In this document: positions 54,817 through 64,000 of the stretch, one piece after another
Position numbering within the stretch: position 1 is the first letter of the stretch
How the letters are laid out: every line of letters begins with the position of its first letter
Origin: Chelonobacter oris
GTDB lineage: Bacteria; Pseudomonadota; Gammaproteobacteria; Enterobacterales; Pasteurellaceae
Direction of reading: 5' to 3'
Length of the DNA stretch: 64,000 nucleotides
Assembly (NCBI RefSeq): GCF_000772535.1
Contig: NZ_JSUM01000015.1
Location: 62,001-126,000 of the forward strand
Made by a program: the position numbers and the translations under genes
Notes under the pieces: generated by a model
Told to the model about the DNA's origin: nothing
Seen by the model: the letters and a program-made list of their open reading frames with translations, nothing else
Database searches by the model: none

Positions 54817-54932
54817 CTTCAGCCGTTGCTGCAAGTGGAAAAGTGCGGTGTTATGCCGTTGTATCTCGAATATTGACCGCCTTGTTTTTTGTCTTTCTTT
54901 CCATTTTTAAAATACTTGTCACATCAGAAAAC

Positions 54933-54948
54933 TGTGTTTTTTGTCACA
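54933..54948 (+). promoter_or_regulatory. CRP-like site upstream of cstA
   Basis: TGTGT-N6-TCACA differs from the CRP consensus at one base. A weak promoter (TTTCAC near 54987, TAGAAT at 55009-55014) follows, placing the site about 80 bases upstream of the start. CRP control of cstA is established in E. coli. 54817-54932 holds one uptake signal and no gene. Confidence 0.5.
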
Positions 54949-55053
54949 TTTTTGACACGAAACCGACTAATCTTTTTTTACATTTCTTTCACTTCTCATA
55001 AATTCTGATAGAATGCCCGCACCCTGATGTATCCAATTTTTGAGGTGTTTACT

Positions 55054-56574
55054 ATGTTATGGTTTTTACTCTGCGTTGCCTTGTTGCTCGCCGGTTATTT
55101 TATCTACGGTTCGATCATTGAGCGAATCTTTAAAATCAATCCGTCACGTCCGACACCGGCGCACCATATGGCTGACGGCGTGGATTATGTGCCGATGTCA
55201 AAGAAAAAAATCTGGCTGATCCAGTTGCTGAATATTGCCGGAACAGGGCCGATTTTCGGACCGATTTTGGGGGCATTATACGGGCCGGTTGCCATGCTGT
55301 GGATTGTTTTCGGTTGTATCTTTGCCGGGGCGGTGCACGATTATTTCTGCGGTATGCTGAGTATCCGTAACAAAGGCGCCAATATTCCGTTTTTGGCGGG
55401 AAAATATTTGGGGCGGCCGGTAAAACATTTTATGAATGTCTTGGCGATTTTGCTGTTGTTGCTGGTCGGTGTGGTGTTCGTTGCCAGCCCGGCGTCGCTG
55501 TTGACGAATATTACCGCTGATCTGTTAAATTCAGGTGCGGTAGGGGCGGGCGCCGTCAATGAGGAGTCCGGCACAAGTAACGCCAACATTCTGATGATAT
55601 GGACTGCGATTATTTTTGTTTACTATATTATTGCAACATTGGTTCCGATTGATAAAATTATCGGCCGTATTTATCCGCTGTTCGGTGCATTGTTACTGTT
55701 TATGACGGTCGGTATGTTATTCGGTTTGATCTTTGAAGGCATTCCGATGTTCCGCTCGGTCGGTATGGATGTTGATTTTGCCACCTTCTTCCAAAATCTG
55801 CATCCGAAAGAAGGCTTGCCGATTTGGCCGTTGCTGTTCATTACGATTGCCTGTGGTGCGATTTCCGGTTTCCATGCGACGCAAACGCCATTAATGGCGC
55901 GTTGTGCCGAGAATGAAAAAGAAGGCCGATTTATTTTCTACGGCGCAATGATTGGTGAAGGTGTGATTGCCTTGATCTGGTGTATGGTCGGTTTGAGTTT
56001 TTATGAAACGTCGGAAGCGATGAATGCGGCGATTGTTTCGGGGACACCGTCCAAAGTGGTTTATGATTCCGCAATCGGTATGTTGGGCGTATTCGGAGGT
56101 ATCTTGGCAGTCTTGGGCGTGGTTATTTTACCGATTACCTCCGGCGACACCGCATTCCGTGCCGCCCGTCTTCTGATTGCCGATTTCTTCCATCTGGATC
56201 AACGCAATATTGCAAAACGCTTAATGATTGCAATTCCGTTATTTATTGTCGGATTTGCCGTTTCGAAAATTGATTTTTCGATTCTGTGGCGCTATTTCGG
56301 TTGGGCGAATCAGACAACGGCAACGGTGATGCTGTGGGTCGCTGCGGCTTATTTGTATCGCTATAACAAATTCCATTGGGTTTGCACTGTACCGGCTATT
56401 TTCATGACAAGCGTCTGTACGACTTTCTTGGCTTATGCTCCGATTGGTTTCGGTTTGGAGTATCAAACTGCGGTTTATGTCGGCTTTGCCCTGACCATTG
56501 TAATCACGCTGGCTTTCTTCCTGATGTTAAAACCGATTGCCGACGGCGATCCGGATTCGGAAACGGTCAGCTAA
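55054..56574 (+). CDS. cstA: CstA-family carbon-starvation/pyruvate transporter
   Basis: Multi-pass inner-membrane protein of the CstA family, which includes peptide and pyruvate transporters. About 506 residues from the ATG at 55054, which has GAGG eight bases upstream; an ATG at 55027 lacks one. Landmarks are LLNIAGTGPIFGPILGALYG, AVHDYFCGMLSIRNKGANIP, ISGFHATQTPLMARC and LPITSGDTAFRAARL. At this length it is closer to the shorter family members than to the 701-residue E. coli CstA. It is monocistronic, with a terminator after it. Confidence 0.88.
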   Translation: MLWFLLCVALLLAGYFIYGSIIERIFKINPSRPTPAHHMADGVDYVPMSKKKIWLIQLLNIAGTGPIFGPILGALYGPVAMLWIVFGCIFAGAVHDYFCGMLSIRNKGANIPFLAGKYLGRPVKHFMNVLAILLLLLVGVVFVASPASLLTNITADLLNSGAVGAGAVNEESGTSNANILMIWTAIIFVYYIIATLVPIDKIIGRIYPLFGALLLFMTVGMLFGLIFEGIPMFRSVGMDVDFATFFQNLHPKEGLPIWPLLFITIACGAISGFHATQTPLMARCAENEKEGRFIFYGAMIGEGVIALIWCMVGLSFYETSEAMNAAIVSGTPSKVVYDSAIGMLGVFGGILAVLGVVILPITSGDTAFRAARLLIADFFHLDQRNIAKRLMIAIPLFIVGFAVSKIDFSILWRYFGWANQTTATVMLWVAAAYLYRYNKFHWVCTVPAIFMTSVCTTFLAYAPIGFGLEYQTAVYVGFALTIVITLAFFLMLKPIADGDPDSETVS

Positions 56575-56594
56575 TCATTTCTGACGATGATAAT

Positions 56595-56620
56595 AAAAGC
56601 GAGCTTCGGCTCGCTTTTTT
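56595..56620 (+). terminator. Intrinsic terminator of cstA
   Basis: A 10-bp stem (56595-56604 with 56609-56618) is closed by a UUCG tetraloop, with a T-run following. It begins 20 bases after the cstA stop. Confidence 0.9.
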
Positions 56621-56720
56621 GTTGTCTTTTCTCGTATTACCTTTATTTTTTACTCATTCTTTAAATTGATGTTCAAAACGAATAAAAAATATTTCAAAAT
56701 AAACTAAAAATAGTTATTTT

Positions 56721-56736
56721 TGTGATCTATTTAAAA
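56721..56736 (+). promoter_or_regulatory. CRP site and promoter of the srl operon
   Basis: A perfect left half TGTGA (56721-56725) with a degenerate right half TAAAA precedes a -10 TAGTAT at 56758-56763. A start near 56770 places the site's centre at -41.5, the class II position. The imperfect dyad CTGAT...ATCAG (56770-56790) just downstream is a possible SrlR or SrlM target. Confidence 0.5.
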
Positions 56737-56831
56737 CTTTTTTATTTTGAAGTGATGTAGTATAGCCTCACTGATTAGCGATGCTGATCAGAAACCATAT
56801 CTTTATACAACGCTATTTTTGTGAGGCTATT

Positions 56832-57380
56832 ATGATTGAAATGATTACACACGGTGCGGAATGGTTCATCGGACTGTTTCAAAAAGGCGGTGAGGTGTTT
56901 ACCGGCATGGTGACGGGTATTTTGCCGCTATTGATTTCTTTGTTGGTGATCATGAATGCCCTGATTACCTTTATCGGACAGGATCGGATTGAGCGTTTGG
57001 CGCAGCGCAGTGCCGGCAATCCTTTTTCTCGTTATTTAATTCTGCCGGTTTTCGGCACATTTGTCTTTTGTAATCCGATGACCCTGAGCCTTGGGCGTTT
57101 CCTGCCGGAACGTTATAAACCGAGTTATTACGCCGCCGCTTCGTATAGCTGCCATTCGATGAACGGGTTGTTTCCGCATATTAATCCCGGGGAACTTTTC
57201 GTTTATTTGGGGATTGCCGGCGGTTTGACAACGTTGGACGTGCCGCTTGCCCCGTTGGCGGTCAGCTATTTGCTGGTCGGCATGGTGACCAATTTTTTCC
57301 GCGGCTGGATAACGGATTTTACCACGGCTGTTTTTGAAAAACGGATGAACATTAAACTGGATCGTGAAGTGCATTTGTAA
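56832..57380 (+). CDS. srlA: Sorbitol PTS enzyme IIC2, SrlA
   Basis: Membrane subunit of the glucitol/sorbitol phosphotransferase system. 182 residues from the ATG at 56832, where the protein begins [20 protein letters not shown], matching E. coli SrlA almost residue for residue. The open frame upstream is not conserved. Later landmarks are [20 protein letters not shown] and [18 protein letters not shown] precedes the start. It is the first gene of srlA-E-B-D-M-R. Confidence 0.95.
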   Translation: MIEMITHGAEWFIGLFQKGGEVFTGMVTGILPLLISLLVIMNALITFIGQDRIERLAQRSAGNPFSRYLILPVFGTFVFCNPMTLSLGRFLPERYKPSYYAAASYSCHSMNGLFPHINPGELFVYLGIAGGLTTLDVPLAPLAVSYLLVGMVTNFFRGWITDFTTAVFEKRMNIKLDREVHL

Positions 57381-57405
57381 GCCTTTAGGCAGGGAGAACA
57401 AGATT

Positions 57406-58410
57406 ATGGCAAAAGCAATTTATATTGAAAAAGGCAATGGCGGCTGGGGCGGACCGTTAACGGTACCGGTCGTTGCAGGCAAAAAAGTGTTGTATATGAC
57501 GGCGGGTACACGTCCGGCAATTGTGGACAAACTGGTTGAGTTGACCGGCTGGCAAGCAGTGGACGGATTTAAAGAAGGAGAGCCGGCAGGCGATGAAATC
57601 GGGATTGCGATTATTGACTGCGGCGGCGTGTTGCGCTGCGGGCTTTATCCGAAACGCCGTATTCCGACGATTAATATTCATGCAACCGGCAAATCAGGTC
57701 CGTTGGCAGAATTTATCGTGGAAGATATTTATGTGTCGGCGGTGAAAAACGACAATATCAAGTTGATTGATTCAGTCTCTGTTGTCGCCGCAGCGCAGGT
57801 TGAAAACACACAGAACTCACCGTCGGTAAGTAGTCAAAGTGCGGTCAGGGATTACGACAGCAGTAAAAAGATTACCGAGCAGAGTGACGGTTTACTCGCC
57901 AAAGTCGGTATGGCAATGGGATCGGTGGTGGCGGTGTTTTTCCAAGCGGGGCGTGACACTATCGATACCGTACTCAAAACGATTCTGCCGTTCATGGCAT
58001 TTGTGTCGGCTTTAATCGGCATCATTATGGCATCGGGCTTGGGCGATTGGATTGCGCACGGTTTAACCCCGTTGGCAAACGGGCCGATCGGATTGGTGAC
58101 GCTGGCGCTAATCTGCTCTTTTCCGCTTTTGTCGCCGTTTCTGGGGCCGGGCGCAGTTATTGCTCAGGTTATCGGGGTGTTGGTCGGGGTGCAAATCGGT
58201 ATGGGCAATATTCCGCCGGGATTGGCATTGCCGGCGCTGTTTGCGATTAACGCCCAAGCGGCTTGTGATTTTATTCCGGTCGGTTTGTCACTGGCGGAAG
58301 CAAAACAGGATACCGTTCGGGTCGGTGTGCCTTCGGTCTTGGTGGGGCGCTTTTTGACCGGTGCGCCGACCGTGCTGGCGGCATGGTTTGTCTCCGCCTT
58401 TATTTATTGA
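57406..58410 (+). CDS. srlE: Sorbitol PTS enzyme IIBC1, SrlE
   Basis: IIB domain plus second membrane half of the sorbitol PTS. 334 residues from the ATG at 57406 (AGGGAG upstream). IIB spans about residues 1-120 with the likely phosphocysteine in [16 protein letters not shown] linker follows, then the IIC part with [19 protein letters not shown] and [20 protein letters not shown]. The ending [16 protein letters not shown] matches E. coli SrlE closely. It begins 25 bases after srlA. Confidence 0.95.
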   Translation: MAKAIYIEKGNGGWGGPLTVPVVAGKKVLYMTAGTRPAIVDKLVELTGWQAVDGFKEGEPAGDEIGIAIIDCGGVLRCGLYPKRRIPTINIHATGKSGPLAEFIVEDIYVSAVKNDNIKLIDSVSVVAAAQVENTQNSPSVSSQSAVRDYDSSKKITEQSDGLLAKVGMAMGSVVAVFFQAGRDTIDTVLKTILPFMAFVSALIGIIMASGLGDWIAHGLTPLANGPIGLVTLALICSFPLLSPFLGPGAVIAQVIGVLVGVQIGMGNIPPGLALPALFAINAQAACDFIPVGLSLAEAKQDTVRVGVPSVLVGRFLTGAPTVLAAWFVSAFIY

Positions 58411-58435
58411 TATGGCTGAAATATAAGGAAAAAAG

Positions 58436-58804
58436 ATGATGATTATCTATCAAACAGTGATCACTAAAGTCGGGCAATTCGCGCGAGATGCGTTGGCTGA
58501 AAATATGCTGATTACCTTTAAACAAGGGGCGCCGCAAGATTTGGAAGATTTTTGTTTTATCCACCGACACGGTGAATTGTCAGTCGATGTTTGTCAGGGG
58601 GATATTTTACAGCTTGACGGGCGGGATTTTGTGATTACGGCGGTCGGTTCGGTGGCGTCTTTCAATTTGAAAGCGTTGGGGCATGTGACGTTTCGTTTTG
58701 ATGCGGCGAGAGAGGCGGAATATCCGGGAACGATTCATTTGCTTGGTGATGTGCCGACCGCACTTGATGTGAATTCGGTTTTAACGATTAAACGTGATAA
58801 ATAG
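58436..58804 (+). CDS. srlB: Sorbitol PTS enzyme IIA, SrlB
   Basis: Cytosolic phosphocarrier passing phosphate to SrlE. 122 residues, the family length. The conserved core ENMLITFKQGAPQDLEDFCF is followed by IHRHGEL, with histidines available for phosphorylation, and by ITAVGSVASFNLKALGHVTF. AAGGAAAAAAG precedes the ATG pair at 58436/58439. It lies between srlE (25 bases) and srlD (6 bases). One uptake signal is present near the end. Confidence 0.94.
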   Translation: MMIIYQTVITKVGQFARDALAENMLITFKQGAPQDLEDFCFIHRHGELSVDVCQGDILQLDGRDFVITAVGSVASFNLKALGHVTFRFDAAREAEYPGTIHLLGDVPTALDVNSVLTIKRDK

Positions 58805-58810
58805 GAGTTT

Positions 58811-59599
58811 ATGATGAGCAGTAAAAAAGTGGCCGTTGTTGTCGGCGGCGGGCAAACGTTAGGGGCATTTCTGTGTGAAGGGCTGGCCGAGCAGGGCTAT
58901 CTGGTGGCGGTGGCCGATTTGAATCGGGAAAATGCGCTGAAAACGGCGGAAGATATCAATCAAAAGTGCGGTCGGCAGCTTGCCCGCGGATTTCAGACCG
59001 ATGCAACGAATGAACAGAGTGTCATGGCATTGGCGGCAGCAGTGGATCAGGAATTCGGGCAGGTGGATTTGCTGGTGTATAGTGCCGGTGTAGCGAAAGC
59101 GGCGCCGATAACCCATTTTGCACTGAATGATTTTGAATTTTCGGTCAAGGTCAATTTAACCGGGTATTTCTTATGCGCACGGGAATTTGCCAAACTGATG
59201 ATTCGTGACGGCATTAAAGGGCGGATTATCCAAATCAATTCAAAATCGGGCAAAGTCGGCAGTAAGCATAATTCCGGTTACAGTGCGGCCAAATTCGGCG
59301 GCGTCGGTTTAACCCAGTCGCTGGCATTGGATTTGGCGGAAAACGGGATTACGGTACATTCGTTAATGCTGGGTAATTTGCTGAATTCACCGATGTTTCA
59401 ATCGCTGATCCCGCAATATGCCGAGAAACTCGGCATTTCGCCTGAGGAAGTCGAGCAGGCTTATATCGATAAAGTGCCGTTGAAACGGGGCTGTGATTAT
59501 CAGGATGTGCTGAATGTGTTGTTGTTCTATGCCAGTGAACAAGCTTCTTATTGCACCGGGCAGTCAATCAATATCACCGGTGGACAGGTGATGTTTTAA
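58811..59599 (+). CDS. srlD: Sorbitol-6-phosphate 2-dehydrogenase SrlD
   Basis: NAD-dependent short-chain dehydrogenase converting sorbitol-6-phosphate to fructose-6-phosphate. 262 residues. The nucleotide motif is VVGGGQTLGAFL (about 10-21). The catalytic serine lies in IIQINSKSGKVGSKHNSGYS, with the YxxxK pair in GYSAAKFG. The C-terminal TGQSINITGGQVMF is typical. GGAG precedes the ATG pair at 58811/58814. Confidence 0.95.
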   Translation: MMSSKKVAVVVGGGQTLGAFLCEGLAEQGYLVAVADLNRENALKTAEDINQKCGRQLARGFQTDATNEQSVMALAAAVDQEFGQVDLLVYSAGVAKAAPITHFALNDFEFSVKVNLTGYFLCAREFAKLMIRDGIKGRIIQINSKSGKVGSKHNSGYSAAKFGGVGLTQSLALDLAENGITVHSLMLGNLLNSPMFQSLIPQYAEKLGISPEEVEQAYIDKVPLKRGCDYQDVLNVLLFYASEQASYCTGQSINITGGQVMF

Positions 59600-59679
59600 C
59601 CGAAAATTTATGGCGGGTTAGCTCACATTTATTTGCATAATTCGCCAAATTTCTTTCAAACTGTGAGATAATTTCATTT

Positions 59680-60039
59680 ATGGATACTGTAAATACATTG
59701 ATTTTAGTTGCCGTTATTGCCTGGGCATTACAAATTGCACTGGGCTGGTGGCAGGTATCACATTTTAACCGTTCGTTTGAACGGTTGTGTCAGCAAGGGC
59801 GGGTTGGCGTAGGGCGCAGCACAGGCCGATTTAAAGCCAAAGTCGTTATTGCCGTTGCTGTTGATCAAAATCAATGCGTGACGGATACATTGCTAATGAA
59901 AGGATACACTGTTTTTTCCGGACCGAGCTCGATTCCACGATTGCAGGGATTAAGGCCGGAGGAAATTGTGCCGAAAGCCGTTTTTCCCGACAGCAGCGCT
60001 TGTCAGGAAGCATTGTTTGAGGCGGTTCGTTTGCGATAA
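59680..60039 (+). CDS. srlM: Sorbitol operon activator SrlM (GutM)
   Basis: DNA-binding activator of the sorbitol operon in E. coli. 119 residues with an N-terminal hydrophobic stretch ([20 protein letters not shown]) and the family segment [19 protein letters not shown]. The length and order match E. coli srlM. It starts 80 bases after srlD, where a GATAAT at 59668-59673 hints at a secondary promoter. srlR follows. Confidence 0.9.
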   Translation: MDTVNTLILVAVIAWALQIALGWWQVSHFNRSFERLCQQGRVGVGRSTGRFKAKVVIAVAVDQNQCVTDTLLMKGYTVFSGPSSIPRLQGLRPEEIVPKAVFPDSSACQEALFEAVRLR

Positions 60040-60071
60040 TATCCGTCGGCATGAAAAATGAGACCGGATTT

Positions 60072-60836
60072 ATGAAACCAAAAGAGAGACAAACGGCGAT
60101 TATTGATTATTTGCACGTGCACGGCAAAACGACCGTTGATGCGTTGGCGAACCATTTCGATACCACCGGTGCGACTATTCGTAAGGATTTGACCGCACTT
60201 GAAGAGGGCGGCAAAGTGTTGCGGACTTACGGCAGCGTTGTGCTTGCCGGCAACGACGAAGGAGATTTGCCGATCATCAATAAAGCGCATATCAATCTGG
60301 AAAGCAAAAAGAAAATTGCAAAAGCGGCGGCCACACTGCTCAAAGAAGGCGATTCGATGATTATTGATGCCGGCAGTACGGTCTTGCAAATGATCCCGTT
60401 TTTGTCGAAAGTTGATAATTTGACCGTCATGACCAATAGTCTGCATATCATCAACAGCCTGGCCGGGTTGGATAAAAACTATGAACTGTTGATTTGTGGC
60501 GGAACTTATCGCCCTAAATCCGGCTCGTTTCACGGCATTCTTGCCGAATCGACATTTGAGAAATTTTCCTTTGACAAGCTGTTTATCGGGACGGACGGTT
60601 TTGACTTGGATGTCGGCTCGACAACGTTTAATGAAGTTCACGGCGTCAGTACCGCCATGTGCAATGCGGCAAGAGAGATTATTTTACTGGCGGATTCGTC
60701 CAAATTCGGCCGACGCAGCCCGAATGTAGTCTGTCCGTTGGAGAAAATCGACATCATCATTACTGATAAAGGTTTGGACGCTCAAATTTATCAGGCGCTG
60801 AGTGAAAAAAATATTCGGGTGATTTTGGCTGATTAA
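60072..60836 (+). CDS. srlR: Sorbitol operon repressor SrlR (DeoR family)
   Basis: DeoR-type repressor. 254 residues from the ATG at 60072, where the family sequence starts ([20 protein letters not shown]); an ATG at 60051 lacks a ribosome-binding site. The helix-turn-helix (about 20-45, [12 protein letters not shown]) is followed by the sugar-phosphate sensor domain with [22 protein letters not shown] and IGTDGFDL. E. coli has srlQ after srlR; here the operon ends at an uptake-signal terminator. Confidence 0.94.
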   Translation: MKPKERQTAIIDYLHVHGKTTVDALANHFDTTGATIRKDLTALEEGGKVLRTYGSVVLAGNDEGDLPIINKAHINLESKKKIAKAAATLLKEGDSMIIDAGSTVLQMIPFLSKVDNLTVMTNSLHIINSLAGLDKNYELLICGGTYRPKSGSFHGILAESTFEKFSFDKLFIGTDGFDLDVGSTTFNEVHGVSTAMCNAAREIILLADSSKFGRRSPNVVCPLEKIDIIITDKGLDAQIYQALSEKNIRVILAD

Positions 60837-60851
60837 TCGGGTATTAAAAAC

Positions 60852-60887
60852 AAAAAAATACCGCACTTTTGTTTGAAAGTGCGGTAT
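60852..60887 (-). terminator. Inverted uptake-signal terminator of gapA
   Basis: A 12-bp stem (60858-60869 with 60876-60887) of opposed uptake signals has a six-base loop. On the minus strand a seven-T run (60858-60852) follows. It lies 22 bases past the gapA stop and can also receive srlR transcripts. Confidence 0.85.
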
Positions 60888-60909
60888 GTTGTTAATTGGA
60901 TTGACTCAA

Positions 60910-62073
<1,164 letters not shown>

Positions 62074-62192
62074 TCAAGATAGCGAAAAAAATATAGCCGA
62101 TAATAAGCGGGCGGCATAGGATCAAAAAGAATGATATTTCCGCCGCTTTTTGTTTTAGAATGGAGAGGGTTTTTTGAACACGGAAGGTGACA

Positions 62193-62585
62193 ATGAAGAC
62201 AAAGGAACAATTGAATGCCGAACAGCGGCGCATCTGTTTGGAACAGGGGACGGAGCTGCCGTTTAGCGGTAAATTACTGCAACAACGCAATGTCGGGCTG
62301 TACCGCTGTTTGTTGTGTGACGCTGCGCTATTTTTGTCGGATACCAAATTTGATGCCGGCTGCGGCTGGCCGAGTTTTTACCGGCCGGTTTCTGGGCAGT
62401 CAATCCGTTATCTGGACGACTACAGCTTATCTCGGCATCGGACTGAAATTCGCTGTGGCAATTGTGATTCGCATTTGGGGCATGTATTTAATGACGGCCC
62501 GCCGCCGACCGGATTGCGTTTTTGCGTCAACTCGGTATCCATGATTTTTGAAGATCAGGAAAGTGGAGAAATAATAGAAGGTTAG
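62193..62585 (+). CDS. msrB: Peptide-methionine (R)-S-oxide reductase MsrB
   Basis: Repairs the R form of methionine sulfoxide in proteins. About 130 residues. Zinc-binding CxxC pairs are in [11 protein letters not shown] and [14 protein letters not shown], with the catalytic cysteine in [10 protein letters not shown] near the end. I use the ATG at 62193, with AAGG five bases upstream; a GTG two codons earlier is possible. It is divergent from gapA, as in E. coli. A long imperfect hairpin follows. Confidence 0.94.
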   Translation: MKTKEQLNAEQRRICLEQGTELPFSGKLLQQRNVGLYRCLLCDAALFLSDTKFDAGCGWPSFYRPVSGQSIRYLDDYSLSRHRTEIRCGNCDSHLGHVFNDGPPPTGLRFCVNSVSMIFEDQESGEIIEG

Positions 62586-62595
62586 GTAGCGAAAA

Positions 62596-62631
62596 TGTGA
62601 TTTAGATAACACTTTTTTATCTCAAATCACA
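62596..62631. other. Long imperfect palindrome after msrB
   Basis: Arms 62596-62609 and 62617-62631 form 14 base pairs with one bulged C (62623) and a seven-base loop. The outer eight bases TGTGATTT/AAATCACA contain CRP-like TGTGA and TCACA half-sites, too far apart for one CRP dimer. No T-run follows directly. It lies 10 bases past the msrB stop and 77 bases before nhaB. Confidence 0.6.
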
Positions 62632-62708
62632 AAGGATTATTCTTTTTATATATCTTGGCTACAATGGTTGCAATTACTTTAAATTAAAAACAAATTCAGG
62701 GAAAGGAC

Positions 62709-64000
62709 ATGAATTACGGCAACGCGGTTTTGCGCAATTTTTTGGGGAAAACACCGGATTGGTACAAGGTGTGTATTTTAGGATTTTTGATTATAAACCC
62801 GATAGTCTATTTTACGATAAGCCCGTTTTGGGCAGGTTGGTTATTGGTCGCTGAATTTATTTTTACGTTGGCGATGGCATTAAAATGCTATCCGCTACAA
62901 GCCGGCGGATTATTGGTGATTGAGGCAATTTTTATCGGTATGACCTCGCCTGAGCATATCATGCATGAAGTGATGGCCAATATCGAAGTATTGCTGCTGT
63001 TGATGTTTATGGTGGCGGGTATTTTCTTTATGAAGCAGCTGTTGCTGTTTATTTTTACCAAGCTGTTGCTCGGCATTCATTCCAAATTACGCCTTTCATT
63101 AGCATTTTGTCTGTGCGCCGCCTTTTTATCGGCTTTTCTTGACGCCTTAACGGTGGTTGCGGTGATCATCAGTGTCGGAACCGGCTTTTATGCGGTCTAT
63201 CACAAAGTGGCTTCAGGTTATACTTTTGATGATAATTCGGATGATATTTTTAATGATCAGAAAATCGATATGTCACGCAATACGCTGGAACAATTCCGCA
63301 GCTTCCTGCGCAGCCTGATGATGCATGCCGGCGTGGGAACCGCACTTGGCGGGGTGATGACCATGGTCGGCGAACCGCAAAATTTAATTATTGCGGCGCA
63401 GGCAGGCTGGGGCTTCGGCGAATTCTTTTTACGGATGTTGCCGGTAACGCTGCCGGTATTGATTTGCGGAACTTTGACTTGCGTGGCGCTGGAGCGTTTT
63501 AAGGTTTTTGGCTACGGGCAGCGATTGCCGCAAAAGGTCTGGGTAGTTTTAGCGCGTTATGAACGGGAGCAGAGCCGTAAGCTGACCGCTCAGGATCGGG
63601 CGAAATTGTGTGTGCAGGCGTTGGTCGGCATTTGGCTGATTTGCGGACTGGCTTTCCATTTGGCGGCGGTCGGGTTAATCGGATTGAGCGTGATTATTTT
63701 GGTGACGGCTTTTTGCGGTATCACCGAAGAACACGCACTGGGCAAAGCTTTTGAAGAAGCGTTGCCGTTTGCCTCATTATTGGTGGTGTTTTTTGCCGTC
63801 GTGTCGGTGATTATCGATCAAGGCTTGTTCCAGCCGATTATCCAGTTTGTACTGCACGCTTCGGAAGAAACACAGCTGGCGTTGTTTTATATTTTTAATG
63901 GGCTGTTGTCGGCAATTTCGGATAACGTATTTGTCGGCACGGTGTATATTAATGAAGCGAAAGCGGCGTTGGCCGCCAATACGATTACCCAACAGCAGTT
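62709..64000 (+). CDS. nhaB: Na+/H+ antiporter NhaB, 5' part
   Basis: Sodium/proton antiporter of the inner membrane. The frame runs from the ATG at 62709 (GGAAAGGA just upstream) past the end of the window, giving 430 of an expected 510-515 codons. It starts [20 protein letters not shown] and carries family segments [39 protein letters not shown] and [37 protein letters not shown] follows near the edge. About nine hydrophobic segments are visible. It lies downstream of msrB on the same strand. Confidence 0.93.
   Translation, partial: MNYGNAVLRNFLGKTPDWYKVCILGFLIINPIVYFTISPFWAGWLLVAEFIFTLAMALKCYPLQAGGLLVIEAIFIGMTSPEHIMHEVMANIEVLLLLMFMVAGIFFMKQLLLFIFTKLLLGIHSKLRLSLAFCLCAAFLSAFLDALTVVAVIISVGTGFYAVYHKVASGYTFDDNSDDIFNDQKIDMSRNTLEQFRSFLRSLMMHAGVGTALGGVMTMVGEPQNLIIAAQAGWGFGEFFLRMLPVTLPVLICGTLTCVALERFKVFGYGQRLPQKVWVVLARYEREQSRKLTAQDRAKLCVQALVGIWLICGLAFHLAAVGLIGLSVIILVTAFCGITEEHALGKAFEEALPFASLLVVFFAVVSVIIDQGLFQPIIQFVLHASEETQLALFYIFNGLLSAISDNVFVGTVYINEAKAALAANTITQQQ

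Noticed and set aside
56376-56669. 97-codon frame overlapping the end of cstA
   Set aside because: It shares DNA with the conserved C-terminus of cstA and runs through its terminator.
60003-60641. 212-codon minus-strand frame
   Set aside because: Antisense to srlR and the end of srlM, both of which match known proteins.

Overview
The window is a contiguous piece of a Pasteurellaceae chromosome. The strongest marker is the nine-base DNA uptake signal AAGTGCGGT (and its complement ACCGCACTT). It recurs throughout, inside genes and between them, and often as inverted pairs that form intrinsic terminators. This is the Haemophilus/Aggregatibacter/Pasteurella-type ('Hin') signal. Almost every protein resembles an E. 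coli counterpart, and many blocks keep the E. coli gene order. The presence of icd, gshB, hemB, a trehalose system and a sorbitol PTS argues against Haemophilus influenzae itself. I cannot name the genus or species from sequence alone.

Layout. 1-774: 3' part of a DcuB-type C4-dicarboxylate transporter. 866-6580: ubiI-ubiH-pepP-ygfB (minus strand), divergent from zapA-6S RNA-fau. 6609-12005: ligA and zipA (minus), then cysZ-cysK. 12113-15488: yagU, nudJ, rluE, icd. 15569-19204: ruvX, yqgE, gshB, rsmE and a TatD-family gene (minus). 19319-22871: glnA divergent from typA. 23010-26584: gpt divergent from pepD, then an NSS-family transporter. 26665-32497: ubiE-ubiJ-ubiB, tatABC, hemB. 32704-36954: treR, treB, treC. 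37113-37667: an orphan lipoprotein. 37739-43402: purL divergent from mltF plus an arginine-rich small ORF. 43450-50966: comE1, ispH, lspA, ileS, ribF, murJ (minus). 51259-54816: rpsT, ytjB/serB, yajQ, a small CRRC protein and a broken glycosyltransferase. 55054-56574: cstA. 56832-60836: sorbitol operon srlA-E-B-D-M-R. 60910-64000: gapA divergent from msrB, then the start of nhaB.

How the genes work together. Ubiquinone synthesis is spread over two clusters (ubiI/ubiH and ubiE/ubiJ/ubiB). Sulfate uptake feeds cysteine synthesis (cysZ-cysK), which links to glutathione (gshB). Trehalose and sorbitol enter by PTS and feed glycolysis (gapA). Good CRP-like sites lie before treB, srlA and gapA, with a weaker one before cstA, so a catabolite-control theme runs through the right half. 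Cell-division (zapA, zipA), envelope (murJ, lspA, mltF, tat) and translation genes (ileS, rpsT, rluE, rsmE, typA) fill the rest.

No intergenic stretch exceeds about 300 bases once the 6S RNA gene is counted. I saw no tRNA, rRNA, insertion sequence, prophage or CRISPR array. I found no convincing undescribed multi-gene system. The least explained items are two small ORFs with strong ribosome-binding sites (43253-43402 and 53874-54050), a glycosyltransferase gene with two matching one-base losses, and several unexplained palindromes.
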